A stretch of DNA of 64,000 nt from Bacillus methanolicus (GTDB lineage: Bacteria; Bacillota; Bacilli; Bacillales; Cytobacillaceae): NCBI RefSeq assembly GCF_028888695.1, contig NZ_PNFF01000001.1:1931501-1995500 (forward strand), read 5' to 3'. The notes beneath the pieces were generated by a model, which saw only the letters and a list, made by a program, of their open reading frames with translations, did not search any database and had not been told where the DNA came from. Of this stretch, positions 48,590-58,479 are shown piece after piece; position 1 is the first letter of the stretch, and each line of letters starts with the position of its first letter. The translations under genes and the position numbers were made by a program.

Positions 48590-50425
48590 TTATTTTTTCG
48601 AATTGTTGTCATCCATTTTTAAAACTGCCATAAACGCTTCTTGCGGAACTTCAACAGATCCTACTTGCTTCATGCGCTTTTTCCCTTCTTTTTGTTTTTC
48701 AAGAAGCTTGCGTTTACGGGAAACATCGCCGCCATAAAGTTTGGCTAAAACGTTTTTGCGCAATGCCTTAATTGTAGAACGAGCGATAATTTTGTTTCCG
48801 ATTGCGGCCTGAACCGGAACTTCAAATTGCTGGCGGGGGATCAGGTCTTTTAATTTTTCAACGATGACTTTTCCGCGATCATAAGCAAAATCCCTGTGAA
48901 CGATAAAGCTTAAAGCATCGACCCTTTCCCCGTTCAATAAAATATCCATTTTTACAAGCTTGGACGGTTTATATCCGATTAACTCATAATCAAAGGAAGC
49001 ATAGCCTTTTGTGCTTGATTTTAGTTGATCAAAGAAATCGTACACAATTTCAGCTAACGGAATTTCGTATACAATACTTACACGTGATTCATCCAAGTAT
49101 TGCATATCAACAAAATTTCCGCGTTTTTGCTGGCAAAGCTCCATGATCGCTCCCACATAATCATTTGGAGCCATCATCGTAGCTTTTACATATGGCTCTT
49201 CGATATGGTCAATTTTTTGCGGATCAGGCATATTTGTTGGGTTGTCCACTTTGACTTCGGAGCCGTCAGTCATGATGACGTGGTAAATTACGCTAGGCGC
49301 AGTCGTAATTAAATCGATGTTAAACTCCCGTTCGATCCGCTCCTGAATAATTTCCATATGAAGAAGGCCAAGGAATCCGCAGCGGAATCCAAATCCTAAA
49401 GCCTGGGAAGTTTCAGGCTCGAACTGAAGGGCAGAGTCATTTAATTGCAGCTTTTCTAGTGCATCGCGCAAGTCATTGAATTTGGCACTGTCAATTGGAT
49501 ACATGCCGCAGTACACCATCGGATTTAATTTGCGGTAGCCCGGCAATGGCTCGGTAGCGCCATTTTTAGCATTTGTAATCGTATCCCCGACCCGTGTATC
49601 GCTAACATTTTTGATAGAAGCGGTTAAATACCCGACATCCCCGACAGATAATTCATCAACAGGAACAGCTTTCGGTGTAAAGACGCCTACCTCTGTTACC
49701 TCAAATTCTTTTCCGGTAGCCATCATTTTAATTTTATCTCCGACTTTTACCGTACCATCAACGACGCGGATATACGTAATAACTCCGCGGTAGGCGTCAT
49801 ACAGTGAATCAAAAATTAGAGCTTTTAAAGGTGCATCAGGGTCTCCCTCAGGGGCAGGAATTTTTTCAACGATTTGTTCTAAAATCTCTTCAATCCCGAT
49901 TCCGGCTTTAGCACTTGCCAAGACCGCTTTAGAAGCATCAAGCCCGATGACTTCTTCAATTTCGTTTCGAACTCTTTCCGGGTCTGCGCTCGGAAGATCG
50001 ATTTTATTGATGACCGGCAGAATCTCCAGATCATTATCAAGGGCCAAATAAACATTTGCAAGCGTCTGGGCTTCGATCCCTTGTGCGGCATCGACAACAA
50101 GAATGGCTCCCTCACACGCCGCTAAACTTCGGGAAACTTCATAAGTAAAATCGACGTGCCCAGGTGTATCAATTAAGTGAAATGTATAGACTTCTCCGTC
50201 TTTTGCTTTATATTTCAGCTGAACGGAGTTTAATTTAATCGTAATTCCTCTTTCTCTTTCAAGATCCATTGAATCCAATAGCTGATCTTTCATTTCACGT
50301 TCGGTTAACGCATTTGTTTTCTCTAGGATGCGGTCAGCTAAAGTAGATTTCCCATGGTCGATATGAGCGATGATCGAAAAATTACGGATTTTGGATTGTC
50401 TTTTCAGCCTTTCTTCTCTGTTCAT
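48590..50425 (-). CDS. lepA: Elongation factor 4 (LepA)
   Basis: A 611-residue translational GTPase that back-translocates ribosomes. G1 is [10 protein letters not shown]3 DTPGHVDF, G4 NKIDLPSA; the LepA-specific C-terminal domain ends the protein ([19 protein letters not shown]). The sequence is close to B. subtilis LepA throughout. The ATG at 50425 lies 8 nt after AGGAG; a GTG three codons upstream is less well placed. Confidence 0.97.
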   Translation of the reverse strand: MNREERLKRQSKIRNFSIIAHIDHGKSTLADRILEKTNALTEREMKDQLLDSMDLERERGITIKLNSVQLKYKAKDGEVYTFHLIDTPGHVDFTYEVSRSLAACEGAILVVDAAQGIEAQTLANVYLALDNDLEILPVINKIDLPSADPERVRNEIEEVIGLDASKAVLASAKAGIGIEEILEQIVEKIPAPEGDPDAPLKALIFDSLYDAYRGVITYIRVVDGTVKVGDKIKMMATGKEFEVTEVGVFTPKAVPVDELSVGDVGYLTASIKNVSDTRVGDTITNAKNGATEPLPGYRKLNPMVYCGMYPIDSAKFNDLRDALEKLQLNDSALQFEPETSQALGFGFRCGFLGLLHMEIIQERIEREFNIDLITTAPSVIYHVIMTDGSEVKVDNPTNMPDPQKIDHIEEPYVKATMMAPNDYVGAIMELCQQKRGNFVDMQYLDESRVSIVYEIPLAEIVYDFFDQLKSSTKGYASFDYELIGYKPSKLVKMDILLNGERVDALSFIVHRDFAYDRGKVIVEKLKDLIPRQQFEVPVQAAIGNKIIARSTIKALRKNVLAKLYGGDVSRKRKLLEKQKEGKKRMKQVGSVEVPQEAFMAVLKMDDNNSKK

Positions 50426-50466
50426 ATCGTTCACTCCTACTATTCTCGCACATATACACTTTTTTG

Positions 50467-50495
50467 ATTATATCAGCACCGTTATGAAGATTCAA
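50467..50495 (-). promoter_or_regulatory. sigma-A promoter of lepA
   Basis: On the minus strand TTGAAT (50495-50490) and a perfect TATAAT (50472-50467) are 17 bp apart. Confidence 0.75.
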
Positions 50496-50544
50496 TCAAA
50501 ACTCAAGTTGCAGCGGCTCATTTGAAATTAGGTAATAATAAAGT

Positions 50545-50649
50545 ACAATTTTGGAAAAACAGATAATAATTTTCGGAAAAATAACGATAATTTTGAGAAA
50601 ATGAATGACAATTTTGCAAAAACAGACCGCAATTTTGAAAAAAAACTGT
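50545..50649. repeat. 21-bp A/T-tract tandem repeat, five copies
   Basis: AATTTT occurs at 50547, 50568, 50589, 50610 and 50631, an exact 21-bp period. Each unit has the form (A/G)(C/T)AATTTT followed by an A-tract and a variable 6-7 bp. Copies differ in sequence, so the array is old or maintained by selection. It lies between the yqxA terminator and the lepA promoter. Confidence 0.85.
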
Positions 50650-50653
50650 CTAA

Positions 50654-50682
50654 ACAAAAAACGGAACCATGTTGATTCCGTT
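50654..50682 (-). terminator. yqxA terminator
   Basis: AACGGAA and TTCCGTT form a 7-bp stem with a 9-nt loop, followed on the minus strand by a T-rich run (TTTTGTTT). It overlaps the yqxA stop codon. Confidence 0.8.
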
Positions 50683-51022
50683 ATTCATTCGCTTTTTCAG
50701 TTATGAATTTAATTATACTATTGACAACGCTTGTAAACCATTCAGCAATTTGTTTTCCTATCGATGAAAAGAAATTATAAGCTTTCATTTCTTCAAGCTG
50801 TTCTTTTTTCTTTTCCAGATCGTGGCTTGTTATATTATTTCCTAAAATGGAAGCTTCAAGCTCTCCGTTTTCCCTTGTTTTGACCGTGAAAGCATTGTTA
50901 AAACTCCGATCATCGTAGCCTTTCATCTTGTGAATTCCTTCATTGGCCTGCTGCATTCCAAAAAGAACGCACAGAAACATGGCACTTGCAATGAGAAAAG
51001 TCTTTAGCATAAATAATTTCAT
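50681..51022 (-). CDS. yqxA: YqxA-like protein (DUF3679)
   Basis: A 113-residue protein with a signal-peptide-like N-terminus (FLIASAMFLCVLFG), followed by a polar outer part with SHDLEKKKEQLEEMKAYNFF. The size, sequence type and position between spoIIP and lepA match YqxA of B. subtilis. The function is unknown. It follows spoIIP by 16 nt and is probably cotranscribed with it. Confidence 0.82.
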   Translation of the reverse strand: MKLFMLKTFLIASAMFLCVLFGMQQANEGIHKMKGYDDRSFNNAFTVKTRENGELEASILGNNITSHDLEKKKEQLEEMKAYNFFSSIGKQIAEWFTSVVNSIIKFITEKANE

Positions 51023-51038
51023 AACCGATCACCTTTTA

Positions 51039-52247
51039 CTAATTCTTTTCAGCCGGTTCACTGGCAGGTTTATTTACTCGCTCAGCTTGCCAATAGTATT
51101 CACTAAATACATCTGCCAAAGCTTCTGCCGAACGGTTCAATTCCTCGAACGTATTATCTATCCCGCCGAATTCAATTAAAATTGCATTTTCGGATAAATC
51201 TTGATTGAATTTCCCGTTCGTCCGTGCTCCTTTTAATTCAATAATTCCGCGGCTTAAGCCTTTGCCGTATTTTTCATCAAGCAATTTGTGAAGCTCATTT
51301 GCCAGTTTAAGATTTTTATCATAGTTCGGATTTTCCGCACCTATTACAAATGCAATCTTTGCATATGATTTCCCATTGATATCAATTGTCGTGTACTTTT
51401 TTCTCCGAGAATCTCTGTGAATATCAATTAAATAAGTTAGATCGCGGTTCCCCGCCAAGGCAGCCTGGACAACTTGTCTTGACTCCTGATAGGACTGAGC
51501 ATATGACCAGCCCTTCTTATTTAAATTCCCTTGAATATCCGCTTTTTCTACTTTCGTTCCTATGCCTTTAGATTCTAATTCTGCCTGCAGTTTTTCGCCA
51601 ACTTTCGTTATATTAATTTTTGAATGGTAAGCCATATCCGCATCCGTTACTCCCTTTAAATACGGGAGAAAGGATTCTCGATTATGAGAGAAATAAATAT
51701 AGACAACTTTTCTGTTTCCTGTATTAATCGGAGGTGCGGCCCCTTTCCCTTTGCTTGTAGATTCATCTAAACCTTCTGTATTTTGCAATGCAGCTTCCCT
51801 TTCGGCTTTTAATACTTCAATTGGCGGAGAAGATTCAATTGGCATATTTGTATAGTTTGTCCCTTCCCCTGCCACAAGAATTTTACTGTCAAATATAGAA
51901 AAGCCCGGCAGCTCCCTTCCAAGCAGACTTCTTGGATCATCGAGGCTAATATTTGTTGACAGTTTGAAAAGTGCACTTGAAAGCTTTATAGAACTTGCAT
52001 TTTCGGGCAGTCCTTGCAAAAAATAATGGTTTTCCCAACCTAGCAACCGATAAAGAAATTCTCCTGTAATATTTGTTGCCGCATTATTTACGGACGATGA
52101 AGAAATTCGGTACTCAGGTTTCAGCGATGTCAAAACACCGCTAATGGAAAAAGACATAAACATAAATAATAGAATGGATGCTGCTGCTTTCAGCAAGGTT
52201 GTCCCTTTCACTGAGACCACGATCCCTGCCTGTCTGATCTGTTTCAT
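51039..52247 (-). CDS. spoIIP: Stage II sporulation protein P (SpoIIP)
   Basis: A 402-residue cell-wall hydrolase (amidase and endopeptidase) that acts with SpoIID and SpoIIM in septal thinning and engulfment. One N-terminal membrane segment (ASILLFMFMSFSISG, about 25-45) anchors it. The catalytic domain has YFSHNRESFLPYL, YLIDIHRDSRRKK and ILIEFGGIDNTFEELNR. The ATG at 52247 follows GGGAGGT. It follows gpr, as in B. subtilis. Confidence 0.95.
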   Translation of the reverse strand: MKQIRQAGIVVSVKGTTLLKAAASILLFMFMSFSISGVLTSLKPEYRISSSSVNNAATNITGEFLYRLLGWENHYFLQGLPENASSIKLSSALFKLSTNISLDDPRSLLGRELPGFSIFDSKILVAGEGTNYTNMPIESSPPIEVLKAEREAALQNTEGLDESTSKGKGAAPPINTGNRKVVYIYFSHNRESFLPYLKGVTDADMAYHSKINITKVGEKLQAELESKGIGTKVEKADIQGNLNKKGWSYAQSYQESRQVVQAALAGNRDLTYLIDIHRDSRRKKYTTIDINGKSYAKIAFVIGAENPNYDKNLKLANELHKLLDEKYGKGLSRGIIELKGARTNGKFNQDLSENAILIEFGGIDNTFEELNRSAEALADVFSEYYWQAERVNKPASEPAEKN

Positions 52248-52315
52248 TGTTCCACCTCCCGGCAAGTCTAGTAAAACATATGACTTTGCTAGAAAAGATA
52301 GAACATGCATTTTTC

Positions 52316-53440
52316 TTATCTCGTATAAAAACCTCTGTTTTCTTCATTCACATTCTTATGAAGAGCGGAATTTAATCCGGTAGCCAATAAATTTGCCATA
52401 TCCTCAATAAATACATCTACTTCTTTAGGCGTAACCATTAAATTGTGGCCGAGCGGCGATAAAACCTCGTGAATAAGCTTGCGTTTTTCTTCGTCGGGAA
52501 GCGTTCCGACGATACCGAGAAACGTCTTTCTCTGATGTTCCTCAGGCAAATCCTCTTCCGTCAATTTTCTCTTTTCCCCAAACGTCATACCTGCCGGGGC
52601 AAGAGATCGGGACGGTCTGTTTCCTTCTTTTAATTCCCGCCCAAAATGCTTTAATATAAAGTCAATTGTATCACTTGTAATTGATACCGCATCAACAACG
52701 GTAGGAACCCCGATGGCAATGACAGGCACACCCAATGTTTCCTTGCTTAATTCTTTCCGTTTATTTCCTACACCTGAACCTGGATGGATTCCTGTATCTG
52801 AAATTTGGATCGTTGAATTGACCCTTTCAATTGACCTCGATGCAAGGGCATCAATTGCAATAACAAAATCAGGATTCGTCTTTTCAACTACTCCGTAAAT
52901 AATGTCGCTCGTTTCAATTCCCGTTAGTCCCATTACTCCTGGTGATACCGCACTTACTGAACGATATCCTTCTTCAACATTTTCCGGCTGAAGTTCAAAG
53001 AGGTGCCTTGTAACAAGCAAGTTTTCACATACAAGCGGTCCGAGAGCATCAGGCGTGACATTCCAGTTACCAAGTCCGACAACAAGACAGGATGCACCTT
53101 CAGAGATACCGGTTTCTTTTAAAAAATGTGCAAACTCTCGGGAAAAAACATCTGATACTTTTTTTTGCAGTTCGGTATCTTTCTGCCTAATCCCAACAAC
53201 TTCTATCGTCAAATACCTGCCCGGTTTTTTGCCAATTGTTTTTTCCCCATCTTCCGTAATTTGAACAAGAGAAAGTTTTATGCCGTCTTCCTCTTTCTCC
53301 TTAATCATGACACCATCGATATTGGAAATATTTTCTTGTTGATTCAAACTGGCATTTCGTTCAGTTAATGCCATTTCCCGCGCTTCTATTGCCAGGTCTG
53401 TACGGACGGAATATTTACTTAAATCAAGCGATTCTTTCAT
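52316..53440 (-). CDS. gpr: Germination protease GPR
   Basis: A 374-residue spore protease that degrades small acid-soluble proteins during germination. The protein is made as a zymogen; the processing site region near residue 15 ([12 protein letters not shown]) is visible. Core blocks include [18 protein letters not shown] and [17 protein letters not shown]. The ATG at 53440 follows GTGGGGA. Expression in the forespore is expected; I could not identify the sigma-G promoter with confidence. Confidence 0.95.
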   Translation of the reverse strand: MKESLDLSKYSVRTDLAIEAREMALTERNASLNQQENISNIDGVMIKEKEEDGIKLSLVQITEDGEKTIGKKPGRYLTIEVVGIRQKDTELQKKVSDVFSREFAHFLKETGISEGASCLVVGLGNWNVTPDALGPLVCENLLVTRHLFELQPENVEEGYRSVSAVSPGVMGLTGIETSDIIYGVVEKTNPDFVIAIDALASRSIERVNSTIQISDTGIHPGSGVGNKRKELSKETLGVPVIAIGVPTVVDAVSITSDTIDFILKHFGRELKEGNRPSRSLAPAGMTFGEKRKLTEEDLPEEHQRKTFLGIVGTLPDEEKRKLIHEVLSPLGHNLMVTPKEVDVFIEDMANLLATGLNSALHKNVNEENRGFYTR

Positions 53441-53543
53441 GCAGATCCCCACTTTCGAGTTTTAAACTAATTCCTATCTTTTCCTTTCTTTTTCAAAAAC
53501 ATTCATTCAGCACGATTGTAATAATGCAAATTCATAAGAAGTA

Positions 53544-53572
53544 TTGCATTATTGACAGGCGTTTGATAGAAT
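53544..53572 (+). promoter_or_regulatory. Promoter of rpsT
   Basis: TTGCAT (53544-53549) and TAGAAT (53567-53572) are 17 bp apart, 80 nt upstream of the rpsT start. That leaves an untranslated leader of about 75 nt. Confidence 0.55.
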
Positions 53573-53652
53573 ATCTTTTGTTCTCAACAATTGCTAATGA
53601 ATGTGAAAGTCGAGTTAATATAGTCTCGATGCTTTTTTAGGAGGTGAACGAA

Positions 53653-53919
53653 ATGCCAAACATTAAATCTGCCATTAAGCGTGTGAAAATAAGTGAAGCT
53701 AGAAATGCTCACAACACTGCAATCAAATCTTCTATGCGTACTGCCGTGAAAAAAGTTGAAGCTGCAATCGTTAATAATGATGTAACATCTGCAAAAGAAT
53801 TTTTAGTAGATGCTGCGAAAAGGCTGGACAAAGCAGCTGCTAAGGGTCTTATCCATAAAAAAGCTGCTGCCCGCAAAAAATCTCGTTTGATGAAAAAATT
53901 AAACTCATTAAATGCTTAA
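53653..53919 (+). CDS. rpsT: 30S ribosomal protein S20
   Basis: An 88-residue basic ribosomal protein starting [18 protein letters not shown] and ending [20 protein letters not shown]. The ATG at 53653 follows AGGAGGTGA. It is divergent from gpr and convergent with holA, and it is followed by a perfect terminator. Confidence 0.97.
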   Translation: MPNIKSAIKRVKISEARNAHNTAIKSSMRTAVKKVEAAIVNNDVTSAKEFLVDAAKRLDKAAAKGLIHKKAAARKKSRLMKKLNSLNA

Positions 53920-53928
53920 GTTGGCATT

Positions 53929-53957
53929 AAAAAACGACCCATATCGGGTCGTTTTTC
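53929..53957. terminator. Bidirectional terminator between rpsT and holA
   Basis: AAAACGACCC and GGGTCGTTTT form a perfect 10-bp stem with a 5-nt loop and T-runs on both sides. Confidence 0.92.
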
Positions 53958-54988
53958 TATTTCCATTTGGCATGGTCATGCAAGCGGAATAGAATGAGTT
54001 CAATTAATAATTCTTTATCCATGCCGCCCGTTTTCATCTTATAATCGGCTTCTGCCAGCTGTTGAATGATAATGCTTAGCTCATGGTCAGTAAAAAGCTT
54101 TGCTTGTCCGGCCGCCAACTTAACACGGAAAGGATGAATTTTAAGAAAACCGGCGATTTGTTGCTGCCCGTAGCCTCGCCTTGCCAGTTCTTTAACCTGG
54201 TAAATCAGACGGAATTGTCCAGAAATAATCGATAAAATTTTGATTGGCTCTTCATTTTGTTTTAAAAGATCATAATAAATCTTGAGCGCCTCGTCGATCT
54301 TACGATGGACGACTTTATCCACGAGTGTGAAAATATTTTGTTCTAATGACCTTGCTACAAGCTTTTCGACGATCGAAACATCGATTCTTTTCCGATCTTC
54401 TACATATAAAGCTAGCTTGTCTATTTCACTTGTAAGCATAAACAAATTTGTCCCGGCAAGTGAAAGGATGACGTCAACGGCATCGTCGTCAATTTCGACT
54501 CCGTTAAGGGCGGCTCTCTCCCTTATCCAATATTTTAATTCCTTTTCATTGAGTTTTTTTGCTTCAAGGGTTACTGCTTTTCTTTTTAGCTCTTTGACGA
54601 TTTTTTTCCGTTCATCCAGCTTTTCATACGGGGCGGAAAAGACGACTACTGAATAAGGAGCTGGTTCCTGCAAATAAGCCTCCAGCTTTGAAAGGTTATG
54701 CTCAACCTTTTCTTTTGTTTTTTCTGATGTTAAAAAAACCGGGTTATTAAGAATGATCAGCCTTTTTTCCCCCATAAACGGGAAGGTTTCAGCATCTTCG
54801 ATGGCTGTTTCAATCGATGTTTCCTCAAGATCATAGGATGAAAAATTAAATTCCTTTTCTTCTTCTTCCAGAACATGGGACAATAAAAGCTGCTTCGTTT
54901 CATTAATAAGAAATGATTCTGGGCCATATAATAAATATAATGGTGAAATCTGCCTTTTCTTAATTTTCTTCCATACTTCCAACACCAA
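53957..54988 (-). CDS. holA: DNA polymerase III subunit delta (HolA, YqeN)
   Basis: A 343-residue clamp-loader subunit. The N-terminal PLYLLYGPESFLINE and AETFPFMGEKRLIILNNPVF stretches and the C-terminal KQNEEPIKILSIISGQFRLI block are typical of YqeN. It opens the beta clamp within the tau/delta/delta' complex. Translation probably starts at a TTG (54988, MVLEVWKK), aligned with B. subtilis YqeN; a TTG two codons later is better spaced from AAGGA, and a longer ATG start lacks a ribosome site. Confidence 0.92.
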   Translation of the reverse strand: MVLEVWKKIKKRQISPLYLLYGPESFLINETKQLLLSHVLEEEEKEFNFSSYDLEETSIETAIEDAETFPFMGEKRLIILNNPVFLTSEKTKEKVEHNLSKLEAYLQEPAPYSVVVFSAPYEKLDERKKIVKELKRKAVTLEAKKLNEKELKYWIRERAALNGVEIDDDAVDVILSLAGTNLFMLTSEIDKLALYVEDRKRIDVSIVEKLVARSLEQNIFTLVDKVVHRKIDEALKIYYDLLKQNEEPIKILSIISGQFRLIYQVKELARRGYGQQQIAGFLKIHPFRVKLAAGQAKLFTDHELSIIIQQLAEADYKMKTGGMDKELLIELILFRLHDHAKWK

Positions 54989-55024
54989 TGTCCTTCGCTC
55001 CGTTCCATTCATTTTCACTAACAT

Positions 55025-55342
55025 TTATCGTAAAGAAGCAAGGACGTTTTGGCAAGAACCAATGCGGAATGCTCCTCGAAAAGCTTCCGCTAATCTTTTT
55101 TCCACAAATGCAAAGGGAATTGGCATTCTCTCGCTTTGCCAATTCCCGATCTATATTGAACGCCGCTAAATGAGGCCTAGGATACTCATATGACGGCGGT
55201 ACACCTTAAGTACTAATTATTTTTGCCTTTTGAATGTAAACTATTTGTGACAACTCTTGTCATTAAAGGAAAAGAAGGCGGAGAACGCTAGATTTTTTTC
55301 TGCATATCGCTTATACTAAAAAGGAAATAGGAGGGGTAGACT
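55025..55342. other. Gene-free stretch upstream of holA and yqzM with several hairpins
   Basis: I see no supported gene here. GGGAATTGGC (55115-55124) and GCCAATTCCC (55138-55147) form a perfect 10-bp stem. Further on, ATGAG and CTCAT bracket GGCCTAGG (near 55173-55190), inside an outer CGCCG / CGGCG pair. The divergent promoters of holA and yqzM must lie here. TATACT near 55311 could be the yqzM -10, but its -35 is weak. Confidence 0.4.
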
Positions 55343-55477
55343 GTGAACGAATTTGAAAAGAACGTCCAATATACGGGTAATGATGCCGTTGATTCAGCTG
55401 TAGGTTTTATTGTTTCTTTCGGATTTTTTACAACGATGTTTATTATCGCAACAGTCATCAAAGTAATCGGTTCTTAA
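55343..55477 (+). CDS. yqzM: YqzM family small membrane protein
   Basis: A 44-residue protein starting at a GTG (55343) after AGGAGGGG: MNEFEKNVQYTGNDAVDSAV, followed by one hydrophobic segment (GFIVSFGFFTTMFIIATVI). The length and position between holA and comEC equal those of yqzM in B. subtilis. The function is unknown. A terminator follows. Confidence 0.88.
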   Translation: MNEFEKNVQYTGNDAVDSAVGFIVSFGFFTTMFIIATVIKVIGS

Positions 55478-55524
55478 TTTCGTACGGCTACATAAAGAAA
55501 TTCCACATCGGCGCTTCATCCCCG

Positions 55525-55554
55525 GAGACTGCATTGTTTCATGCAGTCTCTTTT
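55525..55554 (+). terminator. yqzM terminator
   Basis: GAGACTGCA and TGCAGTCTC form a perfect 9-bp stem with an 8-nt loop, followed by TTTTCATTTT. Confidence 0.85.
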
Positions 55555-55638
55555 CATTTTACATTTCTTTACGCAATTTGAATTCGAATTTGTGTCTACC
55601 ATGTGTAAGGAGCAAAATGGTTCGAGTAATAATACATA

Positions 55639-57951
55639 CTATGGAAGAACAACTGAAAAGGTTCCGCGATTACCCTGAAATGAATACGTTACGGCGCCTT
55701 GTTGATCTGTTCGAAAAATTTTTATTTGATGCTCCTCTAATCGATTCATGACTTCTTCGTGAGGGTGGCCAAACCTATTTTTTTCGCCTGCAGAAATGAC
55801 CGCTGCTTTAGGTGTAAAATGCTTCAGCAGTTCTTCGGAAGTTGACGATTTGCTGCCATGATGACCAACTTTTAAAACGTCTATCGCAACATGTTTGTAG
55901 TTCTTTACCAGTACTTCTTCTCCTTCTTTTTCAAGGTCGCCTGTAAACAGCCATTTCAACCCGCCTATTTTTGCTAATAAAACAATTGATCCATTATTTC
56001 TGTCTAACGATTGATTTTCAACAGGAAGAAGAATTTGAAATAAACTGTTCCCGCTTTTCCATCCTTCTTTTCCTTTTGCAAACTTTACTGGTATGTTTTT
56101 TTCTTCTGCCATTTTAATGATTTTCCTTTCCAGTTCGGATTTCTCCGGAGTTAAAGGAAGCAAAATTTCTTTTACTTTCATCTCTTCAAGTAATGAAGGT
56201 GCCCCCCCGATATGATCTTGGTCTCCATGGGTAAGAATCAACTTGTCAATCGTTGTGATTCCTTTGCTTTTTAAAAAAGGAACAACGATATCTTTTCCTA
56301 CTTCAAAAGCTTTTTTTCTTTCCTGCCATTTCTCTTTTTCAAACCGTACAGTTCCTCCTGTGTCAATTAAGAATGTTCCTTGCCCGCGAGGCAGCCTAAT
56401 GAATATACTATCTCCTTGCCCGACATCAATAAAAGTCACCTCTCCACTCGGCGAAAAATAGTTAATCGTTCCATGAATAATCAATGGAAAAGCAAGAATC
56501 CAAACAATCCTCAAGAAAACTCCCCTTTTTTCCCATAAATAGAAAAATAATAATATTGTTAGCACATACAGCAAAAGAACAATCAGACTCGGCCGGCCTA
56601 ATGTTACAGTTGCATACGGCAGTTTTGACAGTTTGTCTGCAATCCCATTTGAATATGTAACAAGCGCATCGAAAAAATTTAAAAGGGGTGCTGCCAGTTT
56701 CAGAGAAATAAAATGGACGATTAATGCCAGCAAAGCAGCAGGGGTGAAAACAAAGGTATATAAAGGAACAAAAAGGAGGTTTGCCAGCAATGATATAATC
56801 GAGATTTCATAAAAATGAAAGAGGACGATCGGGAGTGAAGAAAGTTGGGAAATAAATGTGGTTGCCAGAAGCGCCAAAATATGGCTTTTGAAGCGCGGCA
56901 AAATAGAAGATGCAGATACAATTAAGCAATAGCTGACTGTAAATGAAAGTTGGAACCCGACATCGTAAATGATGAATGGATTAAGTAATAGGTAGCCCAT
57001 CAAGGCGAGGCTTACTGCATCAAGCGGAGAGAACCTGTGATTGAATGTTAATTTAAAGCTGATAAGCACCAGCATCGTCATGATGACGGCACGTATGACA
57101 GAAGGAGAAGCACCCGTTATAATACTATACACAGGCAAAACAACGAGGAGAGCATTTTGCATCCTTTCCTTTGTTATGCCGACCCGTAATCCGATAAGGA
57201 AAATCATGCCTGACAAAAGACTGACCTGGAGGCCTGAAATTGCCAATAGGTGGACTATGCCAATTTTTTCATATGTTTCGAGTATTTCCGGTTCATATAA
57301 ATTTCTCTCGCCAAAAATTAACGCAGCAGAAACTTGTGCTGCATTGTCCGGAAAGAAATGTTCAATGTACGAAATTCCTTTTTGCCGCAGAATTCGGAGG
57401 GGAATGAGAAAGGAAGATTGAGGCTTGCACGTTTGAAAATGTATAGCATCTATTTTTAAAACCCAGTGGATTCCTTCCCGATTTAAATACTTTCGGTAGT
57501 CAAATGCATTTTTATTTCGCGGTAAGACCGGTTCCTCAAGCCGGCCGGCTGCCATACATTGTTTGCCAAGGAGAAAACCGGGCAAGGCTTCTTTCTCACC
57601 TTTTGACGACACTTTATACCTTACAGCAAACTCTTCACCGGTTTTTTGATCAGCCGCATAAGTCTTCATCAAGTCGCCATCTACATTCAATTCGTTATTG
57701 AAATAAAGTTGAAAATTTGTTTCATCACCTGAAAAAGTAGTTTTCATGTACATGGAAGATCCTTTTGCAGAAAGAAAGAACATGAAAAAAACCGCAAAAA
57801 TTAAAGAAATTTTGGATTTTGAATAAGATTTTCCTTTAATAAGAAATAAGACATAAACAGCAAACAAGAGAATAAATAAACTCTTATTTTCCAATGCACA
57901 AAGTACTCCGAGCATTGAAGCAATGACAAAGTAGATAACTTTTCCGTTCAT
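55639..57951 (-). CDS. comEC: DNA uptake channel protein ComEC/Rec2
   Basis: A 770-residue polytopic protein that moves single-stranded DNA across the membrane in transformation. An N-terminal DUF4131 region with TM segments and an OB-like loop (about 1-190) is followed by the Competence domain (about 220-500, with LLAISGLQVSLLSG) and a C-terminal metallo-beta-lactamase domain with LTHGDQDHIGGAPSLLEEM and LKVGHHGSKSSTSEELL. The gene appears intact. Its start overlaps the comEB stop by 4 nt. Confidence 0.95.
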   Translation of the reverse strand: MNGKVIYFVIASMLGVLCALENKSLFILLFAVYVLFLIKGKSYSKSKISLIFAVFFMFFLSAKGSSMYMKTTFSGDETNFQLYFNNELNVDGDLMKTYAADQKTGEEFAVRYKVSSKGEKEALPGFLLGKQCMAAGRLEEPVLPRNKNAFDYRKYLNREGIHWVLKIDAIHFQTCKPQSSFLIPLRILRQKGISYIEHFFPDNAAQVSAALIFGERNLYEPEILETYEKIGIVHLLAISGLQVSLLSGMIFLIGLRVGITKERMQNALLVVLPVYSIITGASPSVIRAVIMTMLVLISFKLTFNHRFSPLDAVSLALMGYLLLNPFIIYDVGFQLSFTVSYCLIVSASSILPRFKSHILALLATTFISQLSSLPIVLFHFYEISIISLLANLLFVPLYTFVFTPAALLALIVHFISLKLAAPLLNFFDALVTYSNGIADKLSKLPYATVTLGRPSLIVLLLYVLTILLFFYLWEKRGVFLRIVWILAFPLIIHGTINYFSPSGEVTFIDVGQGDSIFIRLPRGQGTFLIDTGGTVRFEKEKWQERKKAFEVGKDIVVPFLKSKGITTIDKLILTHGDQDHIGGAPSLLEEMKVKEILLPLTPEKSELERKIIKMAEEKNIPVKFAKGKEGWKSGNSLFQILLPVENQSLDRNNGSIVLLAKIGGLKWLFTGDLEKEGEEVLVKNYKHVAIDVLKVGHHGSKSSTSEELLKHFTPKAAVISAGEKNRFGHPHEEVMNRLEEHQIKIFRTDQQGAVTYSFQGNRGTFSVVLP

Positions 57952-58415
57952 GTTTCTTTTTCCTTCTTATAAAAATCAATCGAAATATCTAAATTGTCCA
58001 CTTGTATTACGTTTACCTTTGCTTTTTCAAAAAGCTCAATTGCGTACGGATGGTTTTTATAATCCTTTGCATAATACACTGTTTTAATCCCTGCCTGAAT
58101 AATAGCCTTGCAGCATTGAAGACACGGAAAATGTGTAACATAGATTTCCGCTCCCGAAGTAGGAACACCAAACTTTGCACATTGAAGCAAAGCATTCATT
58201 TCCGCATGAATGGTTCTCACACAGTGGTTGTCTATGACATAGCAACCTTCGTCAATACAATGTTCCCCGCCGGCAATCGAACCATTGTAACCTCCCGCGA
58301 TAATTCTTTTATCTCTCACAATTGTTGCACCGACCGCAAGACGGGTGCATGTGCTTCTTAATGCAAGCAAATGGCTCTGTGCCATGAAATATTGGTTCCA
58401 GGAAATACGTTCCAT
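57948..58415 (-). CDS. comEB: ComE operon protein 2, dCMP deaminase family
   Basis: A 155-residue zinc deaminase-fold protein. The zinc motifs are THAEMNALLQCA-like (here IHAEMNALLQCA) and FPCLQCCKAIIQAG. The N-terminus matches ComEB/dCMP deaminases (RISWNQYFMAQSHLLALRS). It is shorter than the B. subtilis protein (about 189 residues), ending soon after the core fold. In B. subtilis comEB is dispensable for transformation. GGGGGAGG precedes the ATG. Confidence 0.92.
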   Translation of the reverse strand: MERISWNQYFMAQSHLLALRSTCTRLAVGATIVRDKRIIAGGYNGSIAGGEHCIDEGCYVIDNHCVRTIHAEMNALLQCAKFGVPTSGAEIYVTHFPCLQCCKAIIQAGIKTVYYAKDYKNHPYAIELFEKAKVNVIQVDNLDISIDFYKKEKET

Positions 58416-58479
58416 TTAGAAATCCTCCCCCATGAGCAAAAGATATTTTGGACATGTACTCCATCAGTTTAATCTGAAT

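Noticed and set aside
50545-50649. CRISPR array
   Set aside because: The 21-bp units are degenerate and directly adjacent, with no unique spacers between constant repeats and no cas genes nearby.
50532-50675. Plus-strand heptad-repeat frame (NFxKxxD type) as a real protein
   Set aside because: It has no start codon before the repeats, no ribosome site, and runs into the yqxA terminator; both strands are open because the period is divisible by three.
53573-53652. Riboswitch or L-box-like leader before rpsT
   Set aside because: A leader of about 75 nt is likely, but I see no convincing conserved structure in it.
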